Shown here piece after piece: positions 18,526 through 28,549 of a DNA stretch of 64,000 nucleotides. How positions within the stretch are numbered: position 1 is the stretch's first letter; each line of letters begins with the position of its first letter. Where the stretch lies: NCBI GenBank assembly GCA_963768025.1, contig CAVYGM010000035.1:91834-155833 (forward strand), given 5' to 3'. The stretch is from CAVYGM01 sp963768025. GTDB lineage: Bacteria; Bacteroidota; Bacteroidia; Cytophagales; Spirosomataceae. The notes below the pieces were generated by a model. That model worked only from the letters and a program-made list of their open reading frames with translations, ran no database searches and was not told the DNA's origin. The position numbers and the translations under genes were made by a program.

Positions 18526-19334
18526 ATGAATACCAAAGAATTAGCCGAGAAGTCGGTACAGTACCGTCGGAATATCCTCAAATACATTGTCGGTGCCCAG
18601 GCCGGTCATACGGGGGGTAGCTTATCCTGCATTGACATTCTGAATGTATTGTATAATAATGTACTGAACGTCAGCCCCGAAACCTTTCAGTCGCCCACCC
18701 GCGACCGCTACATTCAGAGCAAAGGGCATACGGTGGAAGCGTTGTACGTGGTGCTGGCCGATCAGGGTTTTTTCCCGGAATCGGACCTGGAAACGCTTTG
18801 CCAGTACCAGTCACACTACATCGGCCACCCTACCCGCAAGGTCAACGGCATCGAGCAGAACACGGGCTCCCTGGGGCACGGGTTGGCCCTGAGCGTGGGC
18901 ACGGCGCTATCGGCCCAACTGGATGAGCTGAATTACCGCGTGTTCACCCTGCTGGGGGATGGCGAACTACCCGAAGGCTCCAACTGGGAGGCGGCTTTGC
19001 TGGCGGCCCATTACAAACTCGACAACCTTTGTGCCATCGTGGATAAGAACACGTTGCAGATTTCCGGGCCAACGGCCGAAGTTTGCAACACCGATCCCCT
19101 CGATCAGAAATTTGAAGCCTTCGGCTGGTCGGTGCGGCATGTGGACGGTCACGATCTGGCGGCCTTGCAGGAGGCATTCGACGCCCTACCCTTCGTGCCG
19201 GGCAAACCGAGCCTGATCATAGCCCATACGGTGAAAGGGAAAGGAGTAAGTTTTATGGAAAACCAAGTGAAGTGGCACCACGGGGTACCTACTAGGAGCA
19301 GTATGTACAGGCCCTGGAAGAATTAACGATCTGA
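18526..19334 (+). CDS. Transketolase N-terminal (TPP-binding) subunit, 3' frameshift
   Basis: About 268 residues matching the N-terminal half of transketolase. It has GHTGGSLS near the start, SKGHTVEALY, TGSLGHGL and the thiamine diphosphate motif GDGELPEGSNWEAALLAAHYKLDN (about 145-168). As read it ends at 19326 with an atypical tail. Shifting one base near 19290 gives EQYVQALEELTI and a stop at 19332-19334, the expected family ending. Transketolases split into two genes are common in dedicated sugar pathways, including the apulose-4-phosphate transketolase of apiose catabolism. The partner is encoded at 20403, with a nucleoside hydrolase between them. Confidence 0.86.
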
Positions 19335-19349
19335 TTTTTAACCTACCCT

Positions 19350-20388
19350 ATGAAGATACTACCAAAAATGCGAATCTGGCAGGCAGGCTATTGGCTGGGA
19401 ATGTGGTGCCTGTTGGGCTCGTTCCAGGCTTTGGGTCAAGGGCTGGGATTGAATGGAATTGAACCTCGCATGCGGGTCATTGTGGACAACGATTTCAGCG
19501 GTGACCCCGATGGGTTGTTCCAGCTCGCCCATCTGCTGCTTTCTCCTTCGGTAGAAATCAGGGCCATTATCGGCTCACACCTCCGCGTGGGCGACGGGTT
19601 TGACCCTTCCAAAACACAGGCCGACAATGCCGCCAAAAAAGTACGGGAAGTATTGGATGTAATGAAAATCACTAAAAATATCCCCGTCTTTGCCGGATCA
19701 AACACTGCTATGCTGAACGACAGTACCCCGGTAAAAAATGAGGCTGTCAACTTTATCATCCAGGAAGCTTTACGCACCGATACCAAACTTCCGCTGTACG
19801 TGGTGTGCGGGGCGGGCCTGACCGAAATAGCGTCCGCAGCCCTAACCAATCCGCAAATAGCCGACAAACTGACGCTCATCTGGATTGGGGGACCCGAATA
19901 CAGTGAACTGGCCCTGCCCCCACCGGGCTATTCGGAAGTGGAATACAACCTCAACATTGATCAGGCCGCGGCCCGGGCGGTTTTCAATCGTTCAAACCTT
20001 CGCTTGTGGCAGGTGCCCCGAAACGTGTACCGGCAGTGCCTGTTGTCGTACGCCCAACTGCTGACACAGGTAAAACCCCGCGGAAAAACCGGAGCGTACC
20101 TAAGTACCACATCGAGAGCCTGATGGCTCGCATTCAGAAATTTCTCAATATCGGCGAGACCTACATTATGGGAGACAGTCCCCTGGTGTTGCTCACGGCC
20201 TTACAATCTTCGTTTGAAGCTGACCCGTCGTCGAGCCATTACGTGGTTCGGCAGGCCCCGTTCATCAATCCGTCTGGCAGTCTATGCGCACAATCATAAA
20301 GGGCGGCCAATCCGGGTGTATACACGGCTGGATACCCACCTGATGTTTGCTGACTTTTTCTGCCAAACTACAACTACTGAACCCCTAA
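19350..20388 (+). pseudogene. Secreted IunH-type nucleoside hydrolase, three frameshifts
   Basis: An N-terminal signal segment ends near FQALGQ. VIVDNDFSGDPDG carries the DxDxxxDxD calcium-binding motif of inosine-uridine nucleoside hydrolases, followed by VFAGSN, VVCGAGLTEIASA and IWIGGPE. These enzymes hydrolyse the N-glycosidic bond of ribonucleosides. Frames shift near 20101 and 20270. A third shift near 20364 (one A too many in AAA) would give the ending FFCQLQLLNP and a stop at 20386-20388. That leaves a 14-bp gap to the transketolase C-subunit ATG, supporting the reconstruction. Without the third shift, the hydrolase frame would read straight into the transketolase gene. Confidence 0.75.
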
Positions 20389-20402
20389 CGCCGACCAACT
20401 CC

Positions 20403-21371
20403 ATGGGAGAGACAACGACTACATTGCCCAATCCAACCGCACAAGCCAACCTTGACGTATTTTCGGCCACCCTTCAAACCCTGGCCGAAACGGATCGTAC
20501 CCTGCTGGTGGTTACGAGCGATTCGCGCGGGTCGGGGAAGTTGGTACCGTTCGCGCAGAAATTCCCCAGGCAACTCATCGAAATCGGCATTGCCGAGCAG
20601 AGCCTGGTGGGCGTAGCCGCCGGCCTGGCTTCGACGGGTAAGAATGTTTTTGCCGTATCACCCGCCTGTTTCCTCACGGCCCGCTCGTTTGAGCAAATCA
20701 AAACCGACGTCTGCTATTCCAATAATCCCGTTCGATTGATCGGGATCAGTGCGGGCGTGAGCTACGGGGCGCTGGGATCTACGCACCACAGTCTGCATGA
20801 TTTTGCCGCTTTGCGAGCAGTCAACAATCTGACGATCGTGGCCCCGGCCGACAACTTCGAAACGGAGCGGGCCATCCGGCAGGCCGCCCAGCTGGACACG
20901 CCGATCTACCTTCGTTTTGGCAAGAAACCAATGCCTCTGCTTTCCACCGTAGACACAACCTTTACCCTGGGAAAAGGGAGGGTCATCCGAAAAGGGAATG
21001 ATCTGACCATCCTGGCCACGGGAGAAACCGTATGGCCAGCCTTGCGGGCCGCGCAGAAGCTGCAAAAGGAGGCCAATAGGGACGTAGCCGTCATTAGTTT
21101 GCATACCATCAAGCCTTTGGATTATGACTTGCTACACCAATTTGCGGCCAACGGCAAGCCTATCCTCACCGTGGAAGAGCATAGCGTGTTCGGAGGGTTA
21201 GGCGAAGCGTGTGCGTCTTATCTGTTGCAAAACAACTTCCATAACCGTTTCAAGATCATGGGCATTCCCGATGAGTACACGGTGACGGGTTCGCAGGTGG
21301 AGATATTTAACCACTATGGCTTGTCCGAAGATGGTATCGCGCGGGAGGCTTTGAATTTACTCGGTAGTTAA
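20403..21371 (+). CDS. Transketolase C-terminal subunit
   Basis: 322 residues from the ATG at 20403. The pyrimidine-binding domain contains IEIGIAEQSLVGVAAGLA with the Glu that activates the thiamine ring. Then come SYGALGSTHHSLHDFAALRAV and the C-terminal transketolase domain (LATGETVWPALRAA, VEEHSVFGGLGEACASYL). It pairs with the N-subunit at 18526 to make one active enzyme. The open frame extends upstream only because of a frameshift in the preceding hydrolase gene, so I choose the internal ATG. Confidence 0.88.
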   Translation: MGETTTTLPNPTAQANLDVFSATLQTLAETDRTLLVVTSDSRGSGKLVPFAQKFPRQLIEIGIAEQSLVGVAAGLASTGKNVFAVSPACFLTARSFEQIKTDVCYSNNPVRLIGISAGVSYGALGSTHHSLHDFAALRAVNNLTIVAPADNFETERAIRQAAQLDTPIYLRFGKKPMPLLSTVDTTFTLGKGRVIRKGNDLTILATGETVWPALRAAQKLQKEANRDVAVISLHTIKPLDYDLLHQFAANGKPILTVEEHSVFGGLGEACASYLLQNNFHNRFKIMGIPDEYTVTGSQVEIFNHYGLSEDGIAREALNLLGS

Positions 21372-21397
21372 TTTTTGAATCCCTATTCCTGAAACCC

Positions 21398-22839
21398 ATG
21401 AAATCTTTTCGTATAATTTTCCTCCTATTTATCCTGGTTCCAGTCTCTTTGCCAGGCCCAAACAACACAGCCAAAGCCGAGGGTACTGGTACTGACGGAC
21501 ATGGAAGCCGATCCCGACGATTCGCAGTCGCTGGTGCGCATGTTGTTGTACGCCAACCAATTGGATATCGAAGGACTGGTGGCTACTACCTCCATTCATC
21601 AGAAGCAGCGCGTAGCACCCGAAACCATTCAGCGGATCGTGGAGGCGTACGGACAGGTGCAGCCCAATCTGTTAAAACACGAGAAAGGCTACCCTACGGC
21701 CCAGGCACTTAAAGGCTATTATCAAAAAAGGGCTACCCGTGTATGGCATGGCCGCTGTGGGGGAAGGGCACGATTCGGAAGGCTCGGACTGGATTATCCG
21801 CACGCTGGAAAAACCCGATGAGCGGCCGCTGTGGGTATCGGTGTGGGGTGGTCCCAATACGCTGGCGCAGGCTCTGTGGAAAATCCAGAAAACGCGTTCG
21901 CCCCAGCAGGCCGAGCGCCTGTACCGCAAGCTCCGGGTCTATACCATTTCCGACCAGGACGACAGCGGCCCCTGGATTCGCAAAACGTTTCCGGATGTGT
22001 TTTTCGTCGTAAGCCCCGGCTACGGCTACGAGCACGCTACCTGGCGCGGCATCAACACCGGCGAACCGGGTACCAATCCCGAAATGATCAGCAACGAATG
22101 GCTGGCCGAACACATTCAGCAGGGCCACGGCCCCCTGGGAGCCCTGTATCCCGATGTCGCCTACGGCATGGAAGGCGATACGCCCGCTTTTATGGGCTTG
22201 CTTTCTAATGGCCTGAACGTACCCGAACACCCCGACTACGGCGGCTGGGGTGGACGGTATAGCCTCCATCAGCCCAAAGAAGTGGCGGTGACGCGATCCA
22301 GGCCCAGGGACGCCCCGCAGGATGCACCCGAAACCCGGCCCATCTGGACCAATTCGGCCGACTCGGTCCTTGTCCCGCGGGCTCCGTATGGCCCGCCCCC
22401 GGTCAATGAAATCAAGCCTGCCAAGAGCATTCAGGCCACCATCTGGCGCTGGCGCAAGGAATTTCAAAACGACTTTGCCGCCCGGATGGACTGGTGCGTA
22501 CAGCCCTACGCGGAGGCCAACCACCCGCCGGTTCCGCGTCTGGGACATGCCGAAAATTTTACCGTCAAATCAGGGGAGACCTTCCGATTGAGTGCAGCCG
22601 GCACCACCGATCCCGACGGGGATTCAATGAGTTACCTCTGGCAGCAGTACCCCGAAGCGGGTACCTACCCAGGGCTTGTCCGGTTCACTCCTTTTGCCTC
22701 GAACCTCTACGAAATACCGTCAGTGACCGCCCCCACGGTGACCACTGCGCAAACGATTCATTTTATTCTGAAAGTTACGGATAAAGGTACCCCCGCCCTG
22801 ACGCGCTACAAACGCGTGATCGTGCAGGTGGTCCCGTAA
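21398..22839 (+). pseudogene. Secreted Sde182/DUF1593 nucleoside-hydrolase-like protein (copy 2), two frameshifts
   Basis: The signal peptide starts at the ATG at 21398. The frame shifts near 21475, where PKPRVLVLTDMEADPDDSQ resumes, and again at the A6 run near 21726, where KGLPVYGMAAVGEGHDSEGSDW resumes. The rest is intact to 22839. Visible parts are the Asp-rich nucleoside-hydrolase motif, WGGPNTLAQALWK, YTISDQDDSGPWIRK and a C-terminal Ig-like domain (TTDPDGDSMSYLWQQYPEAGTY) typical of Sde182 proteins. It is a tandem paralog of the intact gene at 22865, about 26 bp downstream. Confidence 0.8.
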
Positions 22840-22864
22840 TGGTGATTCAAATTCCCTAAACTCT

Positions 22865-24286
22865 ATGAAACCTTCTACCCTACTTGTAGTCCTGTTGGCA
22901 ATGACCCTAACCCCGGTCCTGCCAGCCCTAGCTCAACCCGCCGGACAAAAGGTACGGATACTCGTACTGACCGACATCGAGAACGAACCGGACGACACCC
23001 AGTCCATGGTCCGTTTCCTGACGTATTCCAACCAATGGGATATTGAGGGGTTGATTGCGACCACGTCCGTCCACCAGAAAAACCGGGTGGCTCCCGAAAA
23101 AATCCGGCATTTGATTGATGCGTACGGGAAAGTCAGAAACAATCTGCTGCTGCACGAGCAGGGGTACCCGGAGGTGAGCTACCTGTTGAGCGTGACCAAA
23201 CAGAGCATACCCGAATTTGGCATGGGGGCCATCGGCAAAGGGAAGGATTCGGAAGGCTCGGATTGGATCATCAAAGTGATAGATAAGGACGATAGCCGCC
23301 CGGTCTGGATTCCGGTGTGGGGAGGAGCCAACTGCCTGGCGCAGGCGCTTTGGAAGGTAAAAATGACCCGCTCGCCCGAGGAGGTCAAAAAGTTTGTGTC
23401 AAAGATCCGGATGTACACCATTTCGGACCAGGACGATACCGGTCCCTGGATTCGCAAAACCTTCCCGGATCTGTTTTATGTAGGTAGCCCCGGCTACCAT
23501 GACGCCGGAGCGTATCACTATGCCACCTGGTCGGGGATTAGTGGCGACAAGTTTCACGGACGCTTCGTGGGGGCTGATTTTGCGATTGTAGACAACCCCT
23601 GGCTGGATGAACACGTACGCAGCCACGGCCCGCTGGGGGCCGAGTACCCCTTTACCAAGTTTCTGATGGAAGGCGATACGCCCTCCTTTCTGGGCCTGAT
23701 CAATAATGGCCTGAACGAACCGGAGCATCCGGAGTACGGCGGCTGGGGCGGACGTTACGAGCTGTACACGCCCCGTACCCTCAAATATTTCTACGAGCCC
23801 GAAACCCGCCCGATCTATACCGATGCCATGGACGAAGTGAAAGGCGCGGACGGTAATTTCCACACGAGCAATAAAGCCACGCTCTGGCGGTGGCGCGAAG
23901 CGTTTCAGCACGACTTTGCCGCCCGCATGGACTGGACCATCAAACCCCACAAAGAGGCCAACCATCCCCCGCTGGCGAAACTGACGCACAGCAATCAACT
24001 CTCGGCCAAAAGCGGCGAGACGGTTTCGCTAAACGCCGGAAGTTCCAGCGACCCGGATGGACAGCCACTTTCGTACCAATGGATTTATTATCCCGAAGCG
24101 GGTACCTTTCCGGGTAGAGCCCCCCTGGTATTCAAAAACCCCGAGGGCATTTCCACTACTTTTGTGGCCCCGAATGTAGCCCAGCCCGAAACCATGCACA
24201 TCATCCTGGCCGTAACGGATACGGGAGCCCCCAGCCTGACCCGCTACCAACGGGTGATCCTGACGGTTTTTCCCAAAGACCTTTAA
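22865..24286 (+). CDS. Secreted Sde182/DUF1593 nucleoside-hydrolase-like protein (copy 3, intact)
   Basis: 473 residues with a signal peptide ending near LPALAQPAG. VLTDIENEPDDTQSMVRFL is the metal-site motif of the nucleoside hydrolase fold. DSEGSDWIIK, WGGANCLAQALWK and TISDQDDTGPWIRKTFPDL follow, then a C-terminal beta-sandwich with SSSDPDGQPLSYQWIYYPEAG. The family was named after a cellulose-binding Saccharophagus protein. Catalytic activity on a sugar N- or O-furanoside is an inference from the fold and the surrounding pentose genes. It lies in the same operon, 14 bp before the binding-protein gene. Confidence 0.87.
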   Translation: MKPSTLLVVLLAMTLTPVLPALAQPAGQKVRILVLTDIENEPDDTQSMVRFLTYSNQWDIEGLIATTSVHQKNRVAPEKIRHLIDAYGKVRNNLLLHEQGYPEVSYLLSVTKQSIPEFGMGAIGKGKDSEGSDWIIKVIDKDDSRPVWIPVWGGANCLAQALWKVKMTRSPEEVKKFVSKIRMYTISDQDDTGPWIRKTFPDLFYVGSPGYHDAGAYHYATWSGISGDKFHGRFVGADFAIVDNPWLDEHVRSHGPLGAEYPFTKFLMEGDTPSFLGLINNGLNEPEHPEYGGWGGRYELYTPRTLKYFYEPETRPIYTDAMDEVKGADGNFHTSNKATLWRWREAFQHDFAARMDWTIKPHKEANHPPLAKLTHSNQLSAKSGETVSLNAGSSSDPDGQPLSYQWIYYPEAGTFPGRAPLVFKNPEGISTTFVAPNVAQPETMHIILAVTDTGAPSLTRYQRVILTVFPKDL

Positions 24287-24299
24287 TCAAATCCTGACT

Positions 24300-25256
24300 A
24301 TGTTCAAGCGATATACCTTCCTTTCCTCCCTGATTTGCGCCTTTTTTGCGTTTGCATTAGTTGGATGTAAAACAAAAGAAAAGCAGGATGAACCAAAGAA
24401 AATGGCCATTATCATTTCTACCCTAAACAACCCCTGGTTTGTATTCCTGGCCGAAAAGGCCCAGCAAAAGGCCAAAGAGCTGGGCTACGAATCCAAAGTA
24501 TTTGACTCCCAAAACAACACGGCTCAGGAAACCGATCATTTTGAAAACGCCCTGGCCTCCGGTTACGACGCCATCCTGTTCAACCCGACCGACGCCGATG
24601 GGTCCATTGTGAATGTAAAAAATGCCAAGATAGCCGGTGTGCCGGTTTTTTGCATGGATCGCGAGGTCAATGACCCCGACGCGGCTACGTCACAGATTCT
24701 CTCCGACAGCTACTCGGGCTGTGTTTCCATCGCCAAGAATTTTGTGGAATCCCTCAACAAACAGGGCCGTTACGTGGAAATTCTGGGCATGGTGGGTGAT
24801 AACAACACCTGGAACCGCTCCAAGGGGTTTCATAGCGTGGTGGACCACTATCCCGGTCTGAAGATGGTAGCCCAGCAAAGCGCGGACTTCGATCGCAATA
24901 AGGCCATGGAAGTCCTGGAATCCATCCTCCAAGCCAATCCGGATATTGACGCGGTATTCTGTGGCAACGATGCCATGGCGATGGGGGCTTACCAGGCGTT
25001 GGTAGCGGCCGGAAAGGCTGATCAAGTAAAAGTATTCGGGTTCGATGGAGCCGAGGATGTCGTCAACTCCATTCAGGAAGGAAAAATAGTAGCCACGGGT
25101 ATGCAGTTCCCGGAAGTAATGGCCCAAACCGCCGCCACGTTTGCGGATGAATACTTCAAAGGAAAGCGTGATTTCCCCAAGAAAATGCCGGTAGCTGTGG
25201 AGTTGGTGACGTCCAGGAATGTAGGCAACTACGTGGCCTACGGGGCAAAGGAGTAA
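24300..25256 (+). CDS. Sugar ABC transporter substrate-binding lipoprotein, RbsB-like
   Basis: 318 residues. The lipobox is ALVGC (Cys22), so the protein is lipid-anchored. A periplasmic-binding fold of the ribose/galactose type (Peripla_BP_4) follows: ISTLNNPWFVFLAEKAQQKA, ILFNPTDADGSIVNVKNAKIAGVPVF and CGNDAMAMGAYQAL. It captures a monosaccharide for the RbsA/RbsC importer encoded downstream. Nucleotide 24300 lies 14 bp after the preceding stop, so it is cotranscribed. The ligand is unknown; pentoses are most common in this family. Confidence 0.88.
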   Translation: MFKRYTFLSSLICAFFAFALVGCKTKEKQDEPKKMAIIISTLNNPWFVFLAEKAQQKAKELGYESKVFDSQNNTAQETDHFENALASGYDAILFNPTDADGSIVNVKNAKIAGVPVFCMDREVNDPDAATSQILSDSYSGCVSIAKNFVESLNKQGRYVEILGMVGDNNTWNRSKGFHSVVDHYPGLKMVAQQSADFDRNKAMEVLESILQANPDIDAVFCGNDAMAMGAYQALVAAGKADQVKVFGFDGAEDVVNSIQEGKIVATGMQFPEVMAQTAATFADEYFKGKRDFPKKMPVAVELVTSRNVGNYVAYGAKE

Positions 25257-25270
25257 ACCAGCTCAAATCA

Positions 25271-25294
25271 CCCCTCTCCATGTAAGGAGAGGGG
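25271..25294. repeat. Intergenic hairpin of the cccctctcc/ggagagggg type
   Basis: Nine-bp perfect arms at 25271-25279 and 25286-25294 lie between the binding-protein and DUF2291 genes. The same kind of palindrome occurs at 36233-36253 and 36286-36309. It could attenuate transcription after the abundant binding-protein message. Confidence 0.7.
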
Positions 25295-25324
25295 CAGGGG
25301 GTGAGGTAAAAACAAACAAAAACC

Positions 25325-25958
25325 ATGAATAAACTTTGGCAAAAAGCAGCCTTGGCATCCCTTGTCCTACTAGTGGCCTACAATTCGGTCTATTTCAAAA
25401 AACTGGATGAGGTAAAGGCAGCTACGACTGGCTTCGATGCGACGAGTTATGCCACTGAGTTTTGGTCCACAGAAACTGGTACCTGCCCTGGAAAAAGGGG
25501 TGGATCTTTCCACTTTGCTGCAACAGTTGCAGACAACCCCGGATCAGTCATTCACCACCCATTCGCACGCCCTCGGCATTGGCAACATCAAATATTTTCT
25601 GGTAAAGGGCGACGCGACCGTCAAAAATGTTAGGGAAAACGAGGTAGTCATTTCGCTCGATTCCCAGCCTGCTGGTACCGAACTAGTGATCGCGACCGAG
25701 TATATTTTCGGAAATGCGGTACGGGATGCTTCCGGGCTGATAGACATCAACGCCTTCACCAATTCCATGGATTTCAACACGGTATCGGCAGAACTGAATA
25801 CCCTCATTCGCAACAAAGTAATTCCACCGTTTAAAAAGAGCGTCAAAACCGGTGACCGGATTCAATTTGCCGGGGCCATCGAGCTCAACCAGAAGCACCT
25901 GGATCTGAGCCGAATCGAGATCATCCCCATCCGTTTGACCCTGCCAACCCCGCAATAG
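25325..25958 (+). CDS. DUF2291 periplasmic protein of Rbs-type operons, one frameshift
   Basis: The N-terminus has a hydrophobic export segment (LASLVLLVAYNSVYFKKLD). After EFW the frame shifts near 25465, resuming as QKLVPALEKGVDLSTLLQQL and running intact to the stop at 25956. DUF2291 proteins are nearly always encoded inside ribose-type ABC operons of Bacteroidota and other phyla; their role is unknown. Motifs such as GIGNIKYFLVKGDATVKN and DRIQFAGAIELN fit the family. It ends 3 bp before the ATPase gene. Confidence 0.78.
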
Positions 25959-25961
25959 ATT

Positions 25962-27485
25962 TTGGAACTACTAACCGTACAAAACATCACGAAGCGATTT
26001 CCCGGCGTCCTGGCCCTGGATGATGTGTCGCTGTCCATCGAAGCCGGAAAAGTGACGGCCCTGATCGGCGAAAACGGAGCGGGGAAGTCGACTTTGATGA
26101 AAATCCTGTCCGGTGTGTACCCCGACTACGAGGGGACGATGTTCTGGAAAAATCAGCCGGTCAGGTTCTCTACCACCAAAGAGGCGCAGCAACACGGCAT
26201 TGCCATCATTCACCAGGAACTCAACCTGATTCCGCATTTGTCGGTGGCCGAAAATATCTTCCTGGGCCGCGAGCCGCTGACCCGTTTCGGTACGGTAGAC
26301 AAAAAAGCCATGTACCGTGAAACGGAGCGGTTGCTGCAAAAATTAAAGCTGAATGTACAGGCGGCCGCCCCCATTGCCGATCTGAAAGTGGGACAGCAAC
26401 AGGTAGTGGAGATTGCCAAAGCCTTACTGACCAACGCCGAGCTGATCATTATGGACGAGCCCACCTCGGCCATCACCGGCAGCGAAGTGGAGGTACTATT
26501 CGGCATCATCGAAGAATTGATTCAGGAAAACAAAGCCATCGTGTACGTGTCTCACAAGCTCGACGAGCTGTTTCGGATCGCCGACAACTACGTGGTGCTC
26601 CGCGACGGCAAATCCATTGAATCGGGTTCCATGCAAGGCGTCACGCAGGATGCGCTAATCCAGAAAATGGTCGGTCGAAAAATAGAGACACTGCGAAAAT
26701 CAACCGAAAAAGCCCATACCGAAACGCCGGTTTTGGAAGTCGAAAACCTGACCCTGAACAATCCCCGCCGACCTGCCGACCCGCTCTTGCACGCTATTTC
26801 GTTTCAGGTAGGTCGTGGCGAAATCGTCGGTATTTTCGGACTGATGGGTGCCGGCCGGACTGAACTACTCGAAAGCCTGTTTGGCCTCCACGCTAAAAAC
26901 CAGAGTGGAATCCTTTCGATAAACGGGCAGCCTGTGGTAATCAAATCACCTGCCGATGCCATTCGGGCCGGCATGGCCCTGGTGCCGGAGGACCGGAAGA
27001 AGGATGGCCTGGTACTTGGGCTGGACGTCAGGACGAACATCAGCCTTACCTTGCTCGAAGAGCTGGAAAAATGGGGAATCATACCGGCCGCCAAAGTGGA
27101 TAGTCTGGCCGGTAAGTATATTCAGGAACTCCGCATAAAAACACCCAACGACCGGCAGATGACCAAAAACCTGAGCGGTGGCAACCAGCAAAAAATAGTG
27201 CTGGCCAAATGGCTGGCAACAAATCCAAAAGTACTGCTCCTCGACGAGCCTACCCGGGGAATTGACGTTCACGCCAAGAGTGAAATCTATAAGCTGATCA
27301 TCGAACTGGCCGCGCAGGGGCTGGGGATCGTGGTGGTGTCGTCGGAGCTACCCGAAATACTGGCCCTCTCGGATCGGATTCTGGTCATGTCAGAAGGCCG
27401 ACTCACGGCCAATGTTCAGGGGGTTGAGGCTTCGGAAGATGCTATTCTGAAAGCGGCCATTCCCAAATCCTTGTATGAAAATTGA
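25962..27485 (+). CDS. rbsA: Sugar ABC transporter ATP-binding protein, RbsA-like (two ATPase domains)
   Basis: 507 residues with duplicated nucleotide-binding domains. The first has Walker A GENGAGKSTLMK (about 36-47), LKVGQQQVVEIAKAL and Walker B LIIMDEPTSAI. The second has a degenerate P-loop, GLMGAGRTELLE, then LSGGNQQKIVLAKWLA and VLLLDEPTRGID. This is standard for RbsA/MglA/XylG. It powers sugar uptake with the permease at 27522. The start is TTG, only 3 bp after the DUF2291 stop; no better in-frame ATG precedes the first conserved residues. Confidence 0.92.
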   Translation: MELLTVQNITKRFPGVLALDDVSLSIEAGKVTALIGENGAGKSTLMKILSGVYPDYEGTMFWKNQPVRFSTTKEAQQHGIAIIHQELNLIPHLSVAENIFLGREPLTRFGTVDKKAMYRETERLLQKLKLNVQAAAPIADLKVGQQQVVEIAKALLTNAELIIMDEPTSAITGSEVEVLFGIIEELIQENKAIVYVSHKLDELFRIADNYVVLRDGKSIESGSMQGVTQDALIQKMVGRKIETLRKSTEKAHTETPVLEVENLTLNNPRRPADPLLHAISFQVGRGEIVGIFGLMGAGRTELLESLFGLHAKNQSGILSINGQPVVIKSPADAIRAGMALVPEDRKKDGLVLGLDVRTNISLTLLEELEKWGIIPAAKVDSLAGKYIQELRIKTPNDRQMTKNLSGGNQQKIVLAKWLATNPKVLLLDEPTRGIDVHAKSEIYKLIIELAAQGLGIVVVSSELPEILALSDRILVMSEGRLTANVQGVEASEDAILKAAIPKSLYEN

Positions 27486-27521
27486 AACCCAAAAATCGCA
27501 CTCCTTACCCCTTCCCCGGAA

Positions 27522-28496
27522 ATGAATCTATCCATTGACAAAGCCCGACTCCTCCGGTTTCAATCACTGATCGCGCTTTTCCTGCTGTGCCTCGCCCTCA
27601 CGATCCTTTCCGACAAATTCCTGACGGTATCCAATCTGTGGAACGTACTGAGGCAGATTTCGGTCAATATCTGCATTTCCATCGGCATGACGCTCGTCGT
27701 ATTAACGGCCGGAATAGACCTGTCGGTGGGTTCCATTCTGGCGCTGTCCGGGGCCATTTCGGCTGGTTTATTGAAAAACGGCATTGAGCTACCCTCCCAA
27801 AACCTGTTCATTGGCTTTACCATCCTGGGGGCTATTCTGGCGGGCATCCTCACGGGTACCTTTCTCGGCTTTCTCAACGGCTGGACCGTCACTCGGTTCA
27901 AGGTACCCCCCTTCGTGGCTACCCTGGCCATGCTCACCGTCGCCCGAGGCCTCACCATGCTCTGGACCGGCGGCTTTCCCATCAGCGGCCTGGGCGATAC
28001 GTTTCTGTACCTGGGTACCGGCTGGCTGTTGGGGATTCCCGTCCCGGTCTGGATCACAACGGTACTGGTACTGATCGCCATTTTCATCACCAAAAAGACC
28101 CGCTTAGGTACCTACATCTACGCCATCGGCGGCAACGAAAGCGCTTCCCGGCTGTCGGGTATCAACGTAAAACGGGTCAAGATCATCGTCTACTCCATCG
28201 CCGGGGGCCTCGCGGCCATCGGCGGTCTGCTGGTCACCGCCCGCCTCGACTCGGCCCAACCCAACGCCGGGATCAGCTACGAGCTCGACTCCATCGCGGC
28301 GGTCGTCATCGGGGGTACCTCCCTTTCCGGCGGGCGTGGGAGCATTGCCGGCACGGTGCTGGGTGCCCTGATTATTGGGGTGCTGAACAATGGTTTGGTT
28401 CTGCTCAACGTATCGCCGTTCTGGCAGCAGGTGGTTAAGGGGTTGGTGATTTTGCTGGCGGTGATTATTGATAAAGCGAATGCGCGGGAGGAGTGA
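27522..28496 (+). CDS. rbsC: Sugar ABC transporter permease, RbsC-like
   Basis: 324 residues with about nine to ten transmembrane helices. The family motifs are GMTLVVLTAGIDLSVGSILALSG (positions about 55-77), KVPPFVATLAMLTVARGL and YAIGGNESASRLSGINV. It forms the membrane channel of the ribose-type importer together with RbsA. It is the last gene of the operon, 36 bp after rbsA, and is followed by a repeat-rich spacer. Confidence 0.92.
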   Translation: MNLSIDKARLLRFQSLIALFLLCLALTILSDKFLTVSNLWNVLRQISVNICISIGMTLVVLTAGIDLSVGSILALSGAISAGLLKNGIELPSQNLFIGFTILGAILAGILTGTFLGFLNGWTVTRFKVPPFVATLAMLTVARGLTMLWTGGFPISGLGDTFLYLGTGWLLGIPVPVWITTVLVLIAIFITKKTRLGTYIYAIGGNESASRLSGINVKRVKIIVYSIAGGLAAIGGLLVTARLDSAQPNAGISYELDSIAAVVIGGTSLSGGRGSIAGTVLGALIIGVLNNGLVLLNVSPFWQQVVKGLVILLAVIIDKANAREE

Positions 28497-28549
28497 GGGA
28501 GTGTGGTAATGGAAAGGTATTTTTTATAGTGATATCTGCCTGCTGGTCT

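Noticed and set aside
20214..20402. Upstream extension of the transketolase C-subunit
   Set aside because: The extra residues (YAHNHKGRPIRVYTRLD and following) belong to the end of the preceding nucleoside hydrolase in a shifted frame.
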